The notes below the pieces were generated by a model. The model did not search any database. It was not told the origin of the DNA and saw only the letters and a list, made by a program, of their open reading frames with translations. Below are positions 6,814-13,698 of a DNA stretch of 13,698 nucleotides, piece after piece. How positions within the stretch are numbered: the first letter of the stretch is position 1; the number at the start of each line of letters is the position of its first letter. The stretch comes from an uncultured Persicitalea sp. (lineage in GTDB: Bacteria > Bacteroidota > Bacteroidia > Cytophagales > Spirosomataceae). The DNA is taken from NCBI GenBank assembly GCA_950075905.1, contig CATMVR010000051.1:1-13698 (forward strand), in the 5' to 3' direction. The position numbers were made by a program, and so were the translations under genes.

Positions 6814-7689
6814 ATGAAGAGTACCAAAATTCCATTCTTAGTAGCAGTATTGGCCGTGTTAGGTTTGGCTTCCTGTGATAAAAACCTCACCAATGCCGAT
6901 GAAGACGCGGTAGCAAAGAATGAAGAAAGAATTCAGACCTACCTTTCGGCCAATAACCTTTCGGCTACTCGGGATTCCTCCGGGCTTTATTATGTGAAGC
7001 AGACCACCAATCCACAGGGTACCAAGCCCGCTGTAGGTAATGAGGTGTCGGTGTACTACAAAATGTACGCCCTCGATGGCTTCCTGATTGATAGTACCGA
7101 AACCTCCAAGAAGAAGCCCCTGAAATTCCCTTTGGGAGCCAATCTGGTATTGCCAGGAATGGAGCGGGCGCTCATTCTGATGCGCACCGGTGAAAAAGCT
7201 ACCATACTACTTCCCTACTACCTGGCTTTTGGTAATATCAATTACCAGAATGTACCGTCCTATTCACCCATCCGGATCGAGATGCAGCTGGCAGGCGTAC
7301 GCACCGAGGCGCAGCAGATTGATCAGTTTTTGAAGGATAAAGACCTTTTTGTGTCAGAAACGACCCCGAGCGGCATCACTATTATTCGCCAGAACGTTGC
7401 AACGGGCGATACGCTCGGTAAGGGCAAGCAGGTGACAGTAAAGTACTCCGGCAAAACCCTCGACGGAACCGAATTCGACAAGGGTAGCTTTGGCTTTATA
7501 ACCGGTACCGGTGCGGCCGTGAAAGGCTTCGACGAAGGAGTCCGCCGCCTGCGCAAAGGCGAGAAAGCCATCCTTATTTTTCCATCCTCGCTGGGCTACG
7601 GCCGGCAGGGAGCCGTCAATCAGCAAACCGGGGCCTACGTAATACCACCCTACGCTCCGCTGCTGTTTGAAATAGAAGTGACGCAGTAA
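6814..7689 (+). CDS. Lipoprotein with two FKBP-type peptidyl-prolyl isomerase domains
   Basis: A 291-residue predicted lipoprotein: signal peptide 1-20, lipobox LASC with lipidated Cys21, so likely anchored in the outer membrane and facing the periplasm. Two FKBP domains follow, about 74-161 and 203-290. Domain 2 keeps the isomerase pocket: Tyr211, Phe221-Asp222, VKGFDEGV (236-243), the IP pair near 277-278, Tyr280 and Phe285. Domain 1 keeps the fold pattern (LPGMERAL, GEKATILLP, Asp93) but has a shortened, altered flap and may be mainly structural. Such proteins assist folding of exported proteins; related FKBP lipoproteins are linked to gliding in some Bacteroidota, but nothing here shows that role. 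It is followed by a perfect terminator and is likely monocistronic. The 188 bp upstream has no clear promoter by eye. Confidence 0.94.
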   Translation: MKSTKIPFLVAVLAVLGLASCDKNLTNADEDAVAKNEERIQTYLSANNLSATRDSSGLYYVKQTTNPQGTKPAVGNEVSVYYKMYALDGFLIDSTETSKKKPLKFPLGANLVLPGMERALILMRTGEKATILLPYYLAFGNINYQNVPSYSPIRIEMQLAGVRTEAQQIDQFLKDKDLFVSETTPSGITIIRQNVATGDTLGKGKQVTVKYSGKTLDGTEFDKGSFGFITGTGAAVKGFDEGVRRLRKGEKAILIFPSSLGYGRQGAVNQQTGAYVIPPYAPLLFEIEVTQ

Positions 7690-7730
7690 TAAGAGTAGGT
7701 AGATAAGCCTGATGCCCCCAAGGCCGATTG

Positions 7731-7775
7731 CCGGAGCAAAGAATCGCTTGACGATGATTCTTTGCTCCGGTTTTT
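7731..7775 (+). terminator. Strong terminator of the FKBP gene
   Basis: A perfect 15-bp stem (7731-7745 with 7756-7770, arm CCGGAGCAAAGAATC) with a 10-nt loop is followed by five T residues (7771-7775). Confidence 0.92.
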
Positions 7776-7821
7776 GTATATTTTGGCTGAAATCCGGCTA
7801 CTTCATCACAGACAGCTAATC

Positions 7822-8694
7822 TTGAAAAAAATAGTTCAGCATTTTCAGCATGGCTCCGTACAGGGCGTTCGGCTGGGCTTTTCGCCCGTTCGCTGGGTCG
7901 AGCCCTTCACCGTCTGCCTGTACTTTGTGGATGGTCTGCTCGTCGATACCGCCCAGCGGCACATGCAGCGGGAGGTAGGGGAGCTGGTAAAAAGCCTGGA
8001 CGTGCAGCAGATTTTCCTGACTCACTACCACGAGGATCACAGCGGTAACGTCCGGTACCTGCGCGACAGCCTCCGGGTACCGGTCTATGCAAGTAAACGG
8101 ACGGCGCAGCGGGTGGCTGACTCCTTTCGGGTTTTGCCTTATGAGCAATTCTGGTTCGGAAAGATCGAGCCCTGCCCGCAGGTCCAGCCGATGCCTGAGG
8201 TCATCTGTACGGAGCAGTACCAGTTCCGGCCCATTTACACGCCGGGGCACTCCGACGACCACCACCTGCTACACGAAGCTAACGAAGGCTGGCTGCTGGC
8301 GGGAGATTTTTACGTCGGCAAGCTGAAAATATTTCGCAGGGGCGAGGATATCCGGCAGCACATCGAGTCAGCCCGCAAGGTACTCACGCTGGATTTTGAA
8401 GTTATTTTCTGCGCCCACAATCCGGTTTTCAAAGAGGGTAAAAAAGCGTTGCGAGCCAAACTGGACTACCTGGAAGCAATCTACGGCAATGTGGCCCGGC
8501 TTTACCACAAAGATTTGTCAGAGAAAGAAATACAGGCCCGTCTGGGTATGAAAGAAGCTACTCTGGTGAAGTGGCTTACGTTTCATGACGTATCAGTACG
8601 GAACATCATTCGGTCGGTGATTGAAAACGAGCGGGCAGAAAGACGGCCTACGACCGAGGTAGTGAAAATCAAAAAAGATACCTTTGCAGGATAG
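7822..8694 (+). CDS. Metallo-beta-lactamase-fold hydrolase
   Basis: A 290-residue MBL-superfamily enzyme. The zinc motif is THYHEDHSGN (67-76): His68, His70, Asp72, His73. Further ligands are His143 (TPGHSDDH), Asp162 (LAGDFYVG) and His199 (FCAHNP). A C-terminal helical region (about 205-265) follows, with GMKEATLVKWLTFHDVSVRN, like the winged-helix-type tail of LACTB2-like and glyoxalase II-like members. I chose TTG at 7822, because reading further upstream takes the frame into the terminator stem of the preceding gene; no ATG gives a full catalytic domain. Substrate unknown; the family includes thioesterases, nucleases and quorum-lactone hydrolases. It ends 54 bp before dnaG and could share its transcript. 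Confidence 0.88.
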   Translation: MKKIVQHFQHGSVQGVRLGFSPVRWVEPFTVCLYFVDGLLVDTAQRHMQREVGELVKSLDVQQIFLTHYHEDHSGNVRYLRDSLRVPVYASKRTAQRVADSFRVLPYEQFWFGKIEPCPQVQPMPEVICTEQYQFRPIYTPGHSDDHHLLHEANEGWLLAGDFYVGKLKIFRRGEDIRQHIESARKVLTLDFEVIFCAHNPVFKEGKKALRAKLDYLEAIYGNVARLYHKDLSEKEIQARLGMKEATLVKWLTFHDVSVRNIIRSVIENERAERRPTTEVVKIKKDTFAG

Positions 8695-8748
8695 ATAGTG
8701 AAAAAGATTCCGGAGCCAGTATCCTGGCTTGCGGTAGAAGCAAGAATT

Positions 8749-10734
8749 ATGCGCATCAATCCCGAAACGGTAGAACGAATCAAGCAGGCCGCCGACATTG
8801 TGGAGGTGGTGGGCGACTATGTTTCGCTCAAAAAGCGTGGGGCCAACTACACGGCCTGTTGTCCGTTTCACAACGAGAAAACCCCCTCTTTCAACGTCAA
8901 TCCATCCCGGCAGATATTCAAATGCTTCGGCTGCGGGGCCGCCGGCGACTCCGTCAAGTTTGTGATGGATATCGATGGCATTGGCTACGGGGAAGCTCTG
9001 AGATACCTGGCGCAGAAGTACAGTATCGAGGTGCAGGAAGAAAAGCTCACCGATGAGCAGGAGCAGCGGCAGAACGAACGCGAGAGCCTGTACATTGTGC
9101 TGAATTTTGCTAAGAATTTCTTTCAGGAACAGCTTACCCAAACCGACGAAGGACAATCCATCGGCCTTAGCTACTTCAAAGAGCGGGGCTTCAACGATAC
9201 TATCCGTAAAAAATTCGAACTCGGATATAGTCCCGACGTATGGGATGCTCTCACGCAGGCTGCCCTTGCGAAAGGCTATAACGCAGACATACTCGAAAAA
9301 GCCGGTCTACTCATCCGGCGCGAAGGTAGCTCGTCGGGCGGGTACGACCGCTTCAGGGGCCGGGTGATTTTCCCGATCCACAACGTAGCCGGCAAGGCCA
9401 TTGCCTTTGGGGCCCGGATTCTGAAAACCGACCCGAACTCCAAAGCCCACCAACCGAAGTACCTCAACTCGCCCGAGACGGACGTGTATCACAAAAGCGA
9501 GGTACTGTACGGAATTTTCCAGGCCAAGAACGCCATCCGGCAGCTCGACGTATGCTACCTCGTAGAGGGCTATACGGATGTGGTGTCGCTGCACCAGGCG
9601 GGTATCGAGAACGTAGTGGCTTCGTCGGGTACCTCCCTTACCGTGGAGCAAATCCGGCTCATCGGGCGGTTTACGCCCAACGTCACCATTCTGTACGACG
9701 GCGATCCGGCGGGGATCAAGGCGGCCCTGCGCGGGCTGGACCTGGTGCTGGAAGAGGGCCTGAATGTGAGCATCGTAACCTTTCCGAACGGCGAAGATCC
9801 CGATAGCTATGTGCAGCGGGTAGGCGCGCAGGCGTTTCAGGCGTACCTCAAATCTGCTGCCCGGGATTTTATATCGTTCAAAACCCAGACCCTGCTGGAA
9901 GACGCGGGCGACGACCCGTTCCGTCGGGCGGCCGTGATCAGTGAAGTGGTGGGCAGTATTGTCAAAATTCCGGACGCCATTCAGCGGCAGATATTCTTCC
10001 GCCGCACGGCCGAAACAATGCGGGTGGACGAGCAGATGCTGATCTCGGAAGGAAACAAGCTGATCCGTAAGCAAAAGGATACTCCCCCGCCCCGGGCCAA
10101 AGAGCGGCCCGCCGGTCCGCCGCCCGATAGCCCGCACGATCTCTTTCTGGGGCCTCCCGGCGAAGAACCGGGCCAAGACGCCCTGGCTCTGCCAACTCCT
10201 CCTCCGGTCGTTCAGCGCGACCCGGTTATACTCCATGAGCACGAGTGCGTCCGGCTGCTGGTCAACTTTGCCCGCTATGAACTGGAACCCGGCGTGTCAT
10301 TGTGCCACTACATGCTCAGTGAGCTGGCGGGCATCGAGTTCCGGCAGCCCATGTACCAGCATTTGCTGCTGGTATTCCGTGAGTTTTTCAGCCGGGGCGA
10401 AATACCGGATACCAATTACTTTCTGGATCATCCCGACCCGGATATTAAAAGTCAGGCCATTGATTTTGTGACCACACGCCATCACCTGAGCGAGCAGTGG
10501 CAAGACAAGTACGAGATCTTTGTGCCCACCGAGGTAGACAAGCTGCACGATCTGGCCTTTACGAATATTCTTCGGCTAAAAAAAGGCTACAATGAGATCA
10601 TTATGAAGGAGATACACGAAGGCCTGGCAAAAACAAAAGATTCCGACGAAACGGATCAGCTGTTGCAGCGGTTTATGCATCACAAGACCATCGAAAAAGA
10701 GATAGCCAAGCTACTCGGTACCGTAGTGTCGTGA
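8749..10734 (+). CDS. dnaG: DNA primase
   Basis: A 661-residue bacterial primase that makes RNA primers at the replication fork. The N-terminal zinc-binding domain has Cys38, His41, Cys59 and Cys62 in exact C-x2-H-x17-C-x2-C spacing. The catalytic core includes RFRGRVIFPIHN (201-212), and the TOPRIM domain contains VEGYTDVVS with Glu273 and ILYDGDPAG with Asp317 and Asp319. A proline-rich linker (about 445-490) leads to a C-terminal helical domain expected to bind the replicative helicase DnaB. The frame is open to a GTG at 8698, but the ATG at 8749 gives MRINPETVERIKQAADIVEV, the usual family start, and is preferred. It lies 54 bp after the MBL gene. A housekeeping gene, useful for placing the organism. 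Confidence 0.97.
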   Translation: MRINPETVERIKQAADIVEVVGDYVSLKKRGANYTACCPFHNEKTPSFNVNPSRQIFKCFGCGAAGDSVKFVMDIDGIGYGEALRYLAQKYSIEVQEEKLTDEQEQRQNERESLYIVLNFAKNFFQEQLTQTDEGQSIGLSYFKERGFNDTIRKKFELGYSPDVWDALTQAALAKGYNADILEKAGLLIRREGSSSGGYDRFRGRVIFPIHNVAGKAIAFGARILKTDPNSKAHQPKYLNSPETDVYHKSEVLYGIFQAKNAIRQLDVCYLVEGYTDVVSLHQAGIENVVASSGTSLTVEQIRLIGRFTPNVTILYDGDPAGIKAALRGLDLVLEEGLNVSIVTFPNGEDPDSYVQRVGAQAFQAYLKSAARDFISFKTQTLLEDAGDDPFRRAAVISEVVGSIVKIPDAIQRQIFFRRTAETMRVDEQMLISEGNKLIRKQKDTPPPRAKERPAGPPPDSPHDLFLGPPGEEPGQDALALPTPPPVVQRDPVILHEHECVRLLVNFARYELEPGVSLCHYMLSELAGIEFRQPMYQHLLLVFREFFSRGEIPDTNYFLDHPDPDIKSQAIDFVTTRHHLSEQWQDKYEIFVPTEVDKLHDLAFTNILRLKKGYNEIIMKEIHEGLAKTKDSDETDQLLQRFMHHKTIEKEIAKLLGTVVS

Positions 10735-10775
10735 AGAGTTAATACGTTTCATCAATTTATTTTATCATTCGGTTT

Positions 10776-11633
10776 ATGTACAAGTTTTTCCAAAAAATCA
10801 GTGTTCTCAGTATTGCATTGAGCATGTTTGTTGTTTCCGCTCAGGCCCAGATCCAAACCCCGCAGGCTAGTCCGGCCGCTACCATTTCTCAGTCTATCGG
10901 CTTGGGAAAAGCCACCGTGGAGTACAGCCGTCCGGCGCTCAAAGGCCGCAAGATGTTCGGTGCACAAGTACCCTACGGCAAGGTTTGGCGCACGGGTGCC
11001 AACAAAATCACCAACCTGGTGCTATCGGAAGAAATGATGGTCAACGGCCAGAAGGTACCCGCCGGGGCTTACGGTTTGTTTACCATTCCTACGGCGACCG
11101 ATTGGACGATTATCCTGAGCAAGGACGCCAACATGTGGGGGGCCTATGAGTACAAGCAGGCCAATGACGTGCTTCGGTTTACGGTTAAGTCCGAGAAATT
11201 GGCCAAAAAGCAAGAGCACTTCACCATTGAGTTTACCGACTTTACCCCCAGCGAGGCCAGCGTGGCCATCAGCTGGGAGAATACCCTGGTGAAATTCCCG
11301 ATCAAGAACGACGCCGATGCCCGGATCATGGCCGACATTGAGAAGAAAATGTCCGCAACCGAGATAAGCCCGGCTACCTACTCAGCCGCCGCCAACTACT
11401 ACTACGATACCAACCGCGATCTGAACAAGGCCTACGAGTGGGCCAGCAAGGTGGTAGAGAAAGACCAGAAGTTCTGGACCTACTACCTGCGGGGTAAAAT
11501 TGCGGCCAAAATTGGCAAATGCGACGTGGCCGTGTCTGACGCCACCAAAGGCCTGGCGATGGCCAAAGAAGCGGGCGACGATTCCTACATCATGAACCAC
11601 CAGAAGGTACTGAGCGAGTGTAAGGGAAAATAG
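10776..11633 (+). CDS. Secreted DUF2911 protein
   Basis: A 285-residue exported protein with a signal peptide ending at about AQA (22-24). The DUF2911 domain covers about 30-175; typical segments are GKATVEYSRPALKGRKMFG (44-62), VPYGKVWRTGANK, PAGAYGLFTIP and SWENTLVKFPI. This domain is common in Bacteroidota and its biochemical role is not known to me. The C-terminal third (about 195-282) is helical, with TYSAAANYYYDTNRDLNKAY and repeated aromatic/alanine positions like one or two TPR repeats, suggesting protein-protein contacts. It lies 41 bp after dnaG with no terminator between, but unrelated function; a strong terminator follows. Confidence 0.9.
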   Translation: MYKFFQKISVLSIALSMFVVSAQAQIQTPQASPAATISQSIGLGKATVEYSRPALKGRKMFGAQVPYGKVWRTGANKITNLVLSEEMMVNGQKVPAGAYGLFTIPTATDWTIILSKDANMWGAYEYKQANDVLRFTVKSEKLAKKQEHFTIEFTDFTPSEASVAISWENTLVKFPIKNDADARIMADIEKKMSATEISPATYSAAANYYYDTNRDLNKAYEWASKVVEKDQKFWTYYLRGKIAAKIGKCDVAVSDATKGLAMAKEAGDDSYIMNHQKVLSECKGK

Positions 11634-11686
11634 GCTATCAGCTATCGGCCGGGCGGCGTTCCGCTTTTTTCTTTGAATACTATTTT

Positions 11687-11723
11687 AGGGGTAAACCGGG
11701 TAATTCCGGTTTACCCCTTTTAT
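11687..11723 (+). terminator. Terminator after the DUF2911 gene
   Basis: A perfect 13-bp stem AGGGGTAAACCGG (11687-11699) with 11706-11718, a 6-nt loop, then a T-rich tail. A weaker GC hairpin with six Ts (about 11651-11670) lies just before it, giving a second tandem arrangement. Confidence 0.87.
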
Positions 11724-11756
11724 CTTAGTGGCTGTAATACCTGACTCCTGAAACAC

Positions 11757-12860
11757 ATGATGCGTTTTCCTGTACTGGCCTTTCTATTCTCATTTTGTTT
11801 TTTATTTATCAGCACCCGCTCCTTTTCCCAGTGGCGGGTACTGAACCTCAACACCCAGGCTAACTTCCGGGCCGTGCATGCCCCCCGGCCTACTATCTGC
11901 TGGATCGGCGGCAGCGGCGGCACCGTGCTGCGCACTACCGACGGCGGCGAGGTGTGGGACGTTATAAAAGTACCCGGGGCCGACTCGCTGGACTTCCGGG
12001 GTATCTACGGCTTTGACCGCGAAACGGCCGTAGCCATGAGCGCCGGCCCCGCCGAGCAGGGCAAAGCGCAAATCTACCGCACCAGCAACGGCGGAGACTC
12101 CTGGGAACTAGTGTATCAGACCAGCCAGCCGGGGGTTTTTCTGGATGGAATTTCATTTTGGAACAACAAGGAGGGCATTTGCTTTGGCGATCCGGTAGGC
12201 GGGCGCTTTTTTATCCTCACTACTGAGGATGGAGGGCATACATGGCAGGAGCTACGCATGGAAAATCGCCCCGTGGCTTTGGAAAAGGAAGCTGCCTTTG
12301 CCGCCAGCAATTCTTCTCTGATTACGGTGGGAAACAAACAGGCGTACATCGGTACCGGTGGAGCTGGCATGGCCCGCGTATTGCGCTCAGATGATAACGG
12401 ACGCACCTGGCAGGCTTCGGAAACTCCCCTGCCGGCCGGGTCTACGAGTGGTATTTTCGGCCTGCAATTCTGGACTAACAGGCACGGTATCGCCGTGGGG
12501 GGCGATTACGTAGATGTGAAGAAAAAGGCCCCAAACGTGCTGCTCACCCGCGACGGGGGCGTTACCTGGCAGCTGATGGAAAGCATGGTACCCGCCGGCC
12601 TGAAAGAAGCCGTGGGGCTGTATCACTCGCAGTTTGTCAACTACGCCGGCGGACAGCGCCCCACCCGGCACAAGTACCGGCTGGTGGCCTTAGGAGCGTC
12701 GGGAAGCGGCTACTCTACCGACTTCGGCAAGACCTGGGAGCCACTTTCCAGCGAGCCCTTCCACGCCGTAAGCTTTGCGGGGCCAACGGGCTATGCCGTG
12801 GGTGGTAAAGGGCTAATCGGGAAGTTTGACAAATTTCCGAAGAAGCGGCGACGGAGGTAA
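11757..12860 (+). CDS. Secreted Asp-box (BNR/Ycf48-like) beta-propeller protein
   Basis: A 367-residue protein with a hydrophobic signal peptide (about 1-24, ending SFSQ). It carries six Asp-box motifs of the S/T-x-D-x-G-x-T-W type at about residues 60-67, 109-116, 156-163, 211-218, 264-271 and 320-327; the second has Asn in place of Asp and the last Phe before the glycine. The even spacing of about 45-55 residues implies one per blade of a six- or seven-bladed propeller. Asp-boxes are structural and occur in sialidases, Ycf48/HCF136 and many secreted proteins; no sialidase catalytic residues are evident, so no enzyme activity is claimed. It ends in a strongly basic KKRRRR tail. The gene has its own upstream terminator and is probably monocistronic. 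Confidence 0.88.
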   Translation: MMRFPVLAFLFSFCFLFISTRSFSQWRVLNLNTQANFRAVHAPRPTICWIGGSGGTVLRTTDGGEVWDVIKVPGADSLDFRGIYGFDRETAVAMSAGPAEQGKAQIYRTSNGGDSWELVYQTSQPGVFLDGISFWNNKEGICFGDPVGGRFFILTTEDGGHTWQELRMENRPVALEKEAAFAASNSSLITVGNKQAYIGTGGAGMARVLRSDDNGRTWQASETPLPAGSTSGIFGLQFWTNRHGIAVGGDYVDVKKKAPNVLLTRDGGVTWQLMESMVPAGLKEAVGLYHSQFVNYAGGQRPTRHKYRLVALGASGSGYSTDFGKTWEPLSSEPFHAVSFAGPTGYAVGGKGLIGKFDKFPKKRRRR

Positions 12861-13017
12861 TTAGTTATTGGTTGATTGGTTATTTGTTACTGTGTCATTG
12901 CCTAAAATAGGTTGACCGTTATTGAACAATCACAAAGAGGATATTTTCTGGCGATCAATGAGATAGCCCCAATAACTGATCACTAATAACCAGTAACCAA
13001 TTCCCCAATAACCAATC
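12859..13017. repeat. Imperfect inverted repeat between convergent genes
   Basis: A left arm at 12859-12891 and a right arm at 12985-13017 pair at 25 of 33 positions by my count, separated by 93 bp. The right arm is itself built from repeated AATAACCA-like units. It fills nearly the entire gap between the propeller gene and the minus-strand gene fragment, so it may be an intergenic repeat of the MITE/REP type or a two-way transcription terminator. There is no ORF inside. Confidence 0.55.
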
Positions 13018-13023
13018 AGTGAC

Positions 13024-13104
13024 TCAGATTCTTTCAATCAGCTCCTTCACCTTCCTGACTTCCCGGCCCGCGAGGTGGTCAGCGATGGCGGCGGCGTGGT
13101 CGCG
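13024..13104 (-). CDS. C-terminal fragment of an unrecognised host gene
   Basis: A minus-strand reading frame ends at TGA 13024-13026. Its last 27 or so residues read sensibly for a Bacteroidota protein: GRDHAAAIADHLAGREVRK and then VKELIERI at the terminus, an amphipathic helix. The rest of the gene is missing, because upstream (rightward) the sequence becomes part of an actinobacterial-type MMPL gene on the other strand; the true break is somewhere in 13085-13110. I do not recognise the protein. The frame is formally open to an ATG at 13224, but the residues beyond the break are only the antisense of the transporter. Confidence 0.5.
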   Translation of the reverse strand, partial: RDHAAAIADHLAGREVRKVKELIERI

Positions 13105-13591
13105 GCCGTTTTCGAGTGGGGGTGGTTCGCCGACCTCCTGCACGTCGCCCGCGTGGGCCCCGTGATCAGCTTCATGCCGATCCTCGTCATGGCTGTGCTG
13201 TTCGGACTCGCGATGGACTATCACGTGTTCCTCGTCTCACGGATGCGCGAGCGGTTCGTCGACACCGGCGACGCGCACGCCGCGGTACTCCAGGGCTTCT
13301 CCGCCTCCGCGCGGGTCATCACTGCCGCCGCGCTCATCATGTTCTCCGTCTTCTTCTCGTTCGTCCCCGGGGGAAACGCGATCATCCAGCCGATCGCTCT
13401 CGCGCTCGCGGTGGGGGTGCTCATTGATGCGTTCGTGGTGCGGATGACCCTGATCCCCGCCCTCATGGCACTGCTCGGTGCGCGCGCGTGGTGGTTGCCG
13501 CGCTGGTTGGTACGGGCATTGCCGGATGCTGACATTGAGGGTGAGGCAGTGCGCCGCATGCTCGATCAGCGAACCTGGCGCGAGGCCGATC
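13093..13591 (+). CDS. MMPL-family transporter, internal/C-terminal fragment, actinobacterial type
   Basis: An in-frame fragment of an RND-like MMPL membrane transporter with neither start nor stop. It begins abruptly at about GVVAAVFEWGWFADLL; then GPVISFMPILVMAVLFGLAM and DYHVFLVSRMRERF give the classic MMPL signature, followed by a cytoplasmic loop (ASARVITAAALIMFS), two more membrane segments (PIALALAVGVLIDAFVV and MTLIPALMALLGARAWWLP) and a soluble tail (DIEGEAVRRMLDQRTW). GC content and codon choice (almost all third positions G or C) are very unlike the genes to the left and typical of Actinobacteria. The N-terminal two thirds is absent. It joins a host gene fragment head-on, so it is best seen as a chimeric insertion or misassembly. 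Confidence 0.85.
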
Positions 13592-13698
13592 GGGAGGCGC
13601 GAGGGCGCGGCATCCACGCCGATGGCGGCGCTCTCGCGCGGGATCGTCGGTGTCGTCGACGGGCCAGGCGCCGTGATCGCGAATCTGCCCGGGTCGAC
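13589..13698 (+). CDS. Fragment resembling MogA/MoaB molybdopterin protein
   Basis: In the frame shifted by one from the MMPL frame, the last 110 bases read RREGAASTPMAALSRG, then IVGVVDGPG and AVIANLPGS, closely matching the conserved C-terminal half of MogA/MoaB proteins (TPxAxLSRGxxG and NLPGS). The MMPL frame over the same bases becomes an arginine-rich string, as expected of an out-of-frame reading of GC-rich DNA. Only about 36 residues are visible, and nothing upstream supplies the rest of the protein. This implies a second discontinuity near 13588 or a sequencing error. Recognition is from memory of the motif and is moderately sure. Confidence 0.5.
   Translation, partial: MGRREGAASTPMAALSRGIVGVVDGPGAVIANLPGS

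Noticed and set aside
7762..7821. Upstream TTG start for the MBL hydrolase
   Set aside because: It lies within the right arm of the FKBP terminator and adds residues unlike the family.
8698..8748. GTG start adding 17 residues to DnaG
   Set aside because: The ATG at 8749 gives the standard primase N-terminus; the extra residues are not family-like.
9307..10242. 311-residue minus-strand open frame
   Set aside because: Antisense to dnaG; long antisense frames are expected in GC-rich coding DNA.
13101..13108. NotI cloning site at the join
   Set aside because: The bases resemble GCGGCCGC but the last base is T, so the site is incomplete. The SalI sequence at the very end of the window is likewise too common in GC-rich DNA to show vector origin.
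13221..13617. Minus-strand open frames in the GC-rich tail
   Set aside because: Low-complexity antisense products of the MMPL fragment, rich in Arg, His and Pro with no domain.
13093..13698. Horizontal acquisition of an actinobacterial transporter
   Set aside because: Both the host gene and the transporter are cut mid-gene with no mobility genes or repeats flanking, and the tail itself seems to contain a second break; an artefact is simpler.
1..13698. tRNA, rRNA, CRISPR array or insertion sequence
   Set aside because: I looked for cloverleaf arms, spaced direct repeats and transposase motifs and saw none.

Overview
The window comes from a Bacteroidota chromosome, most likely the Cytophagales (Spirosoma/Dyadobacter-like). 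The signs are an ECF sigma factor in the form common in that group, a lipoprotein FKBP, a DUF2911 protein, a secreted Asp-box protein, few recognisable Shine-Dalgarno sites and AT-rich intergenic DNA. The last ~600 bases do not fit: they are much GC-richer and encode actinobacterial-looking protein fragments.

Left block, minus strand (1-4645). Upstream to downstream it holds a [2Fe-2S] thioredoxin-like ferredoxin with its own terminator, a single-domain response regulator, and a compact Kai-like operon: kaiC, kaiB, a second diverged kaiB (ATGA overlap), and a soluble PAS histidine kinase cut by the window edge. No kaiA is present. The cluster looks like a heterotroph KaiC/KaiB signalling module, with the kinase and perhaps the receiver protein as its output.

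A 384-bp AT-rich divergent intergenic region (4646-5029) separates this from the plus-strand block. That block starts with an ECF sigma factor overlapping a small acidic protein, closed by two tandem terminators. Then follow endonuclease III (nth), a two-domain FKBP lipoprotein with a perfect 15-bp terminator, a metallo-beta-lactamase-fold hydrolase, DNA primase (dnaG), a secreted DUF2911 protein with a terminator, and a secreted six-Asp-box propeller-like protein. Apart from the sigma pair and perhaps the hydrolase-dnaG pair, these are separate housekeeping or envelope genes.

Right end (12859-13698). After an imperfect inverted repeat comes the C-terminus of a minus-strand gene. Around 13085-13110 this runs directly into the interior of an actinobacterial-type MMPL transporter. 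Near 13588 the meaningful frame changes and the last 110 bases read like part of a MogA/MoaB-type molybdopterin protein. The tail is best explained as a chimeric join (assembly or cloning artefact), possibly a double one, rather than gene transfer.

The most interesting biology is the duplicated-kaiB Kai operon. The most important caution is the chimeric tail.
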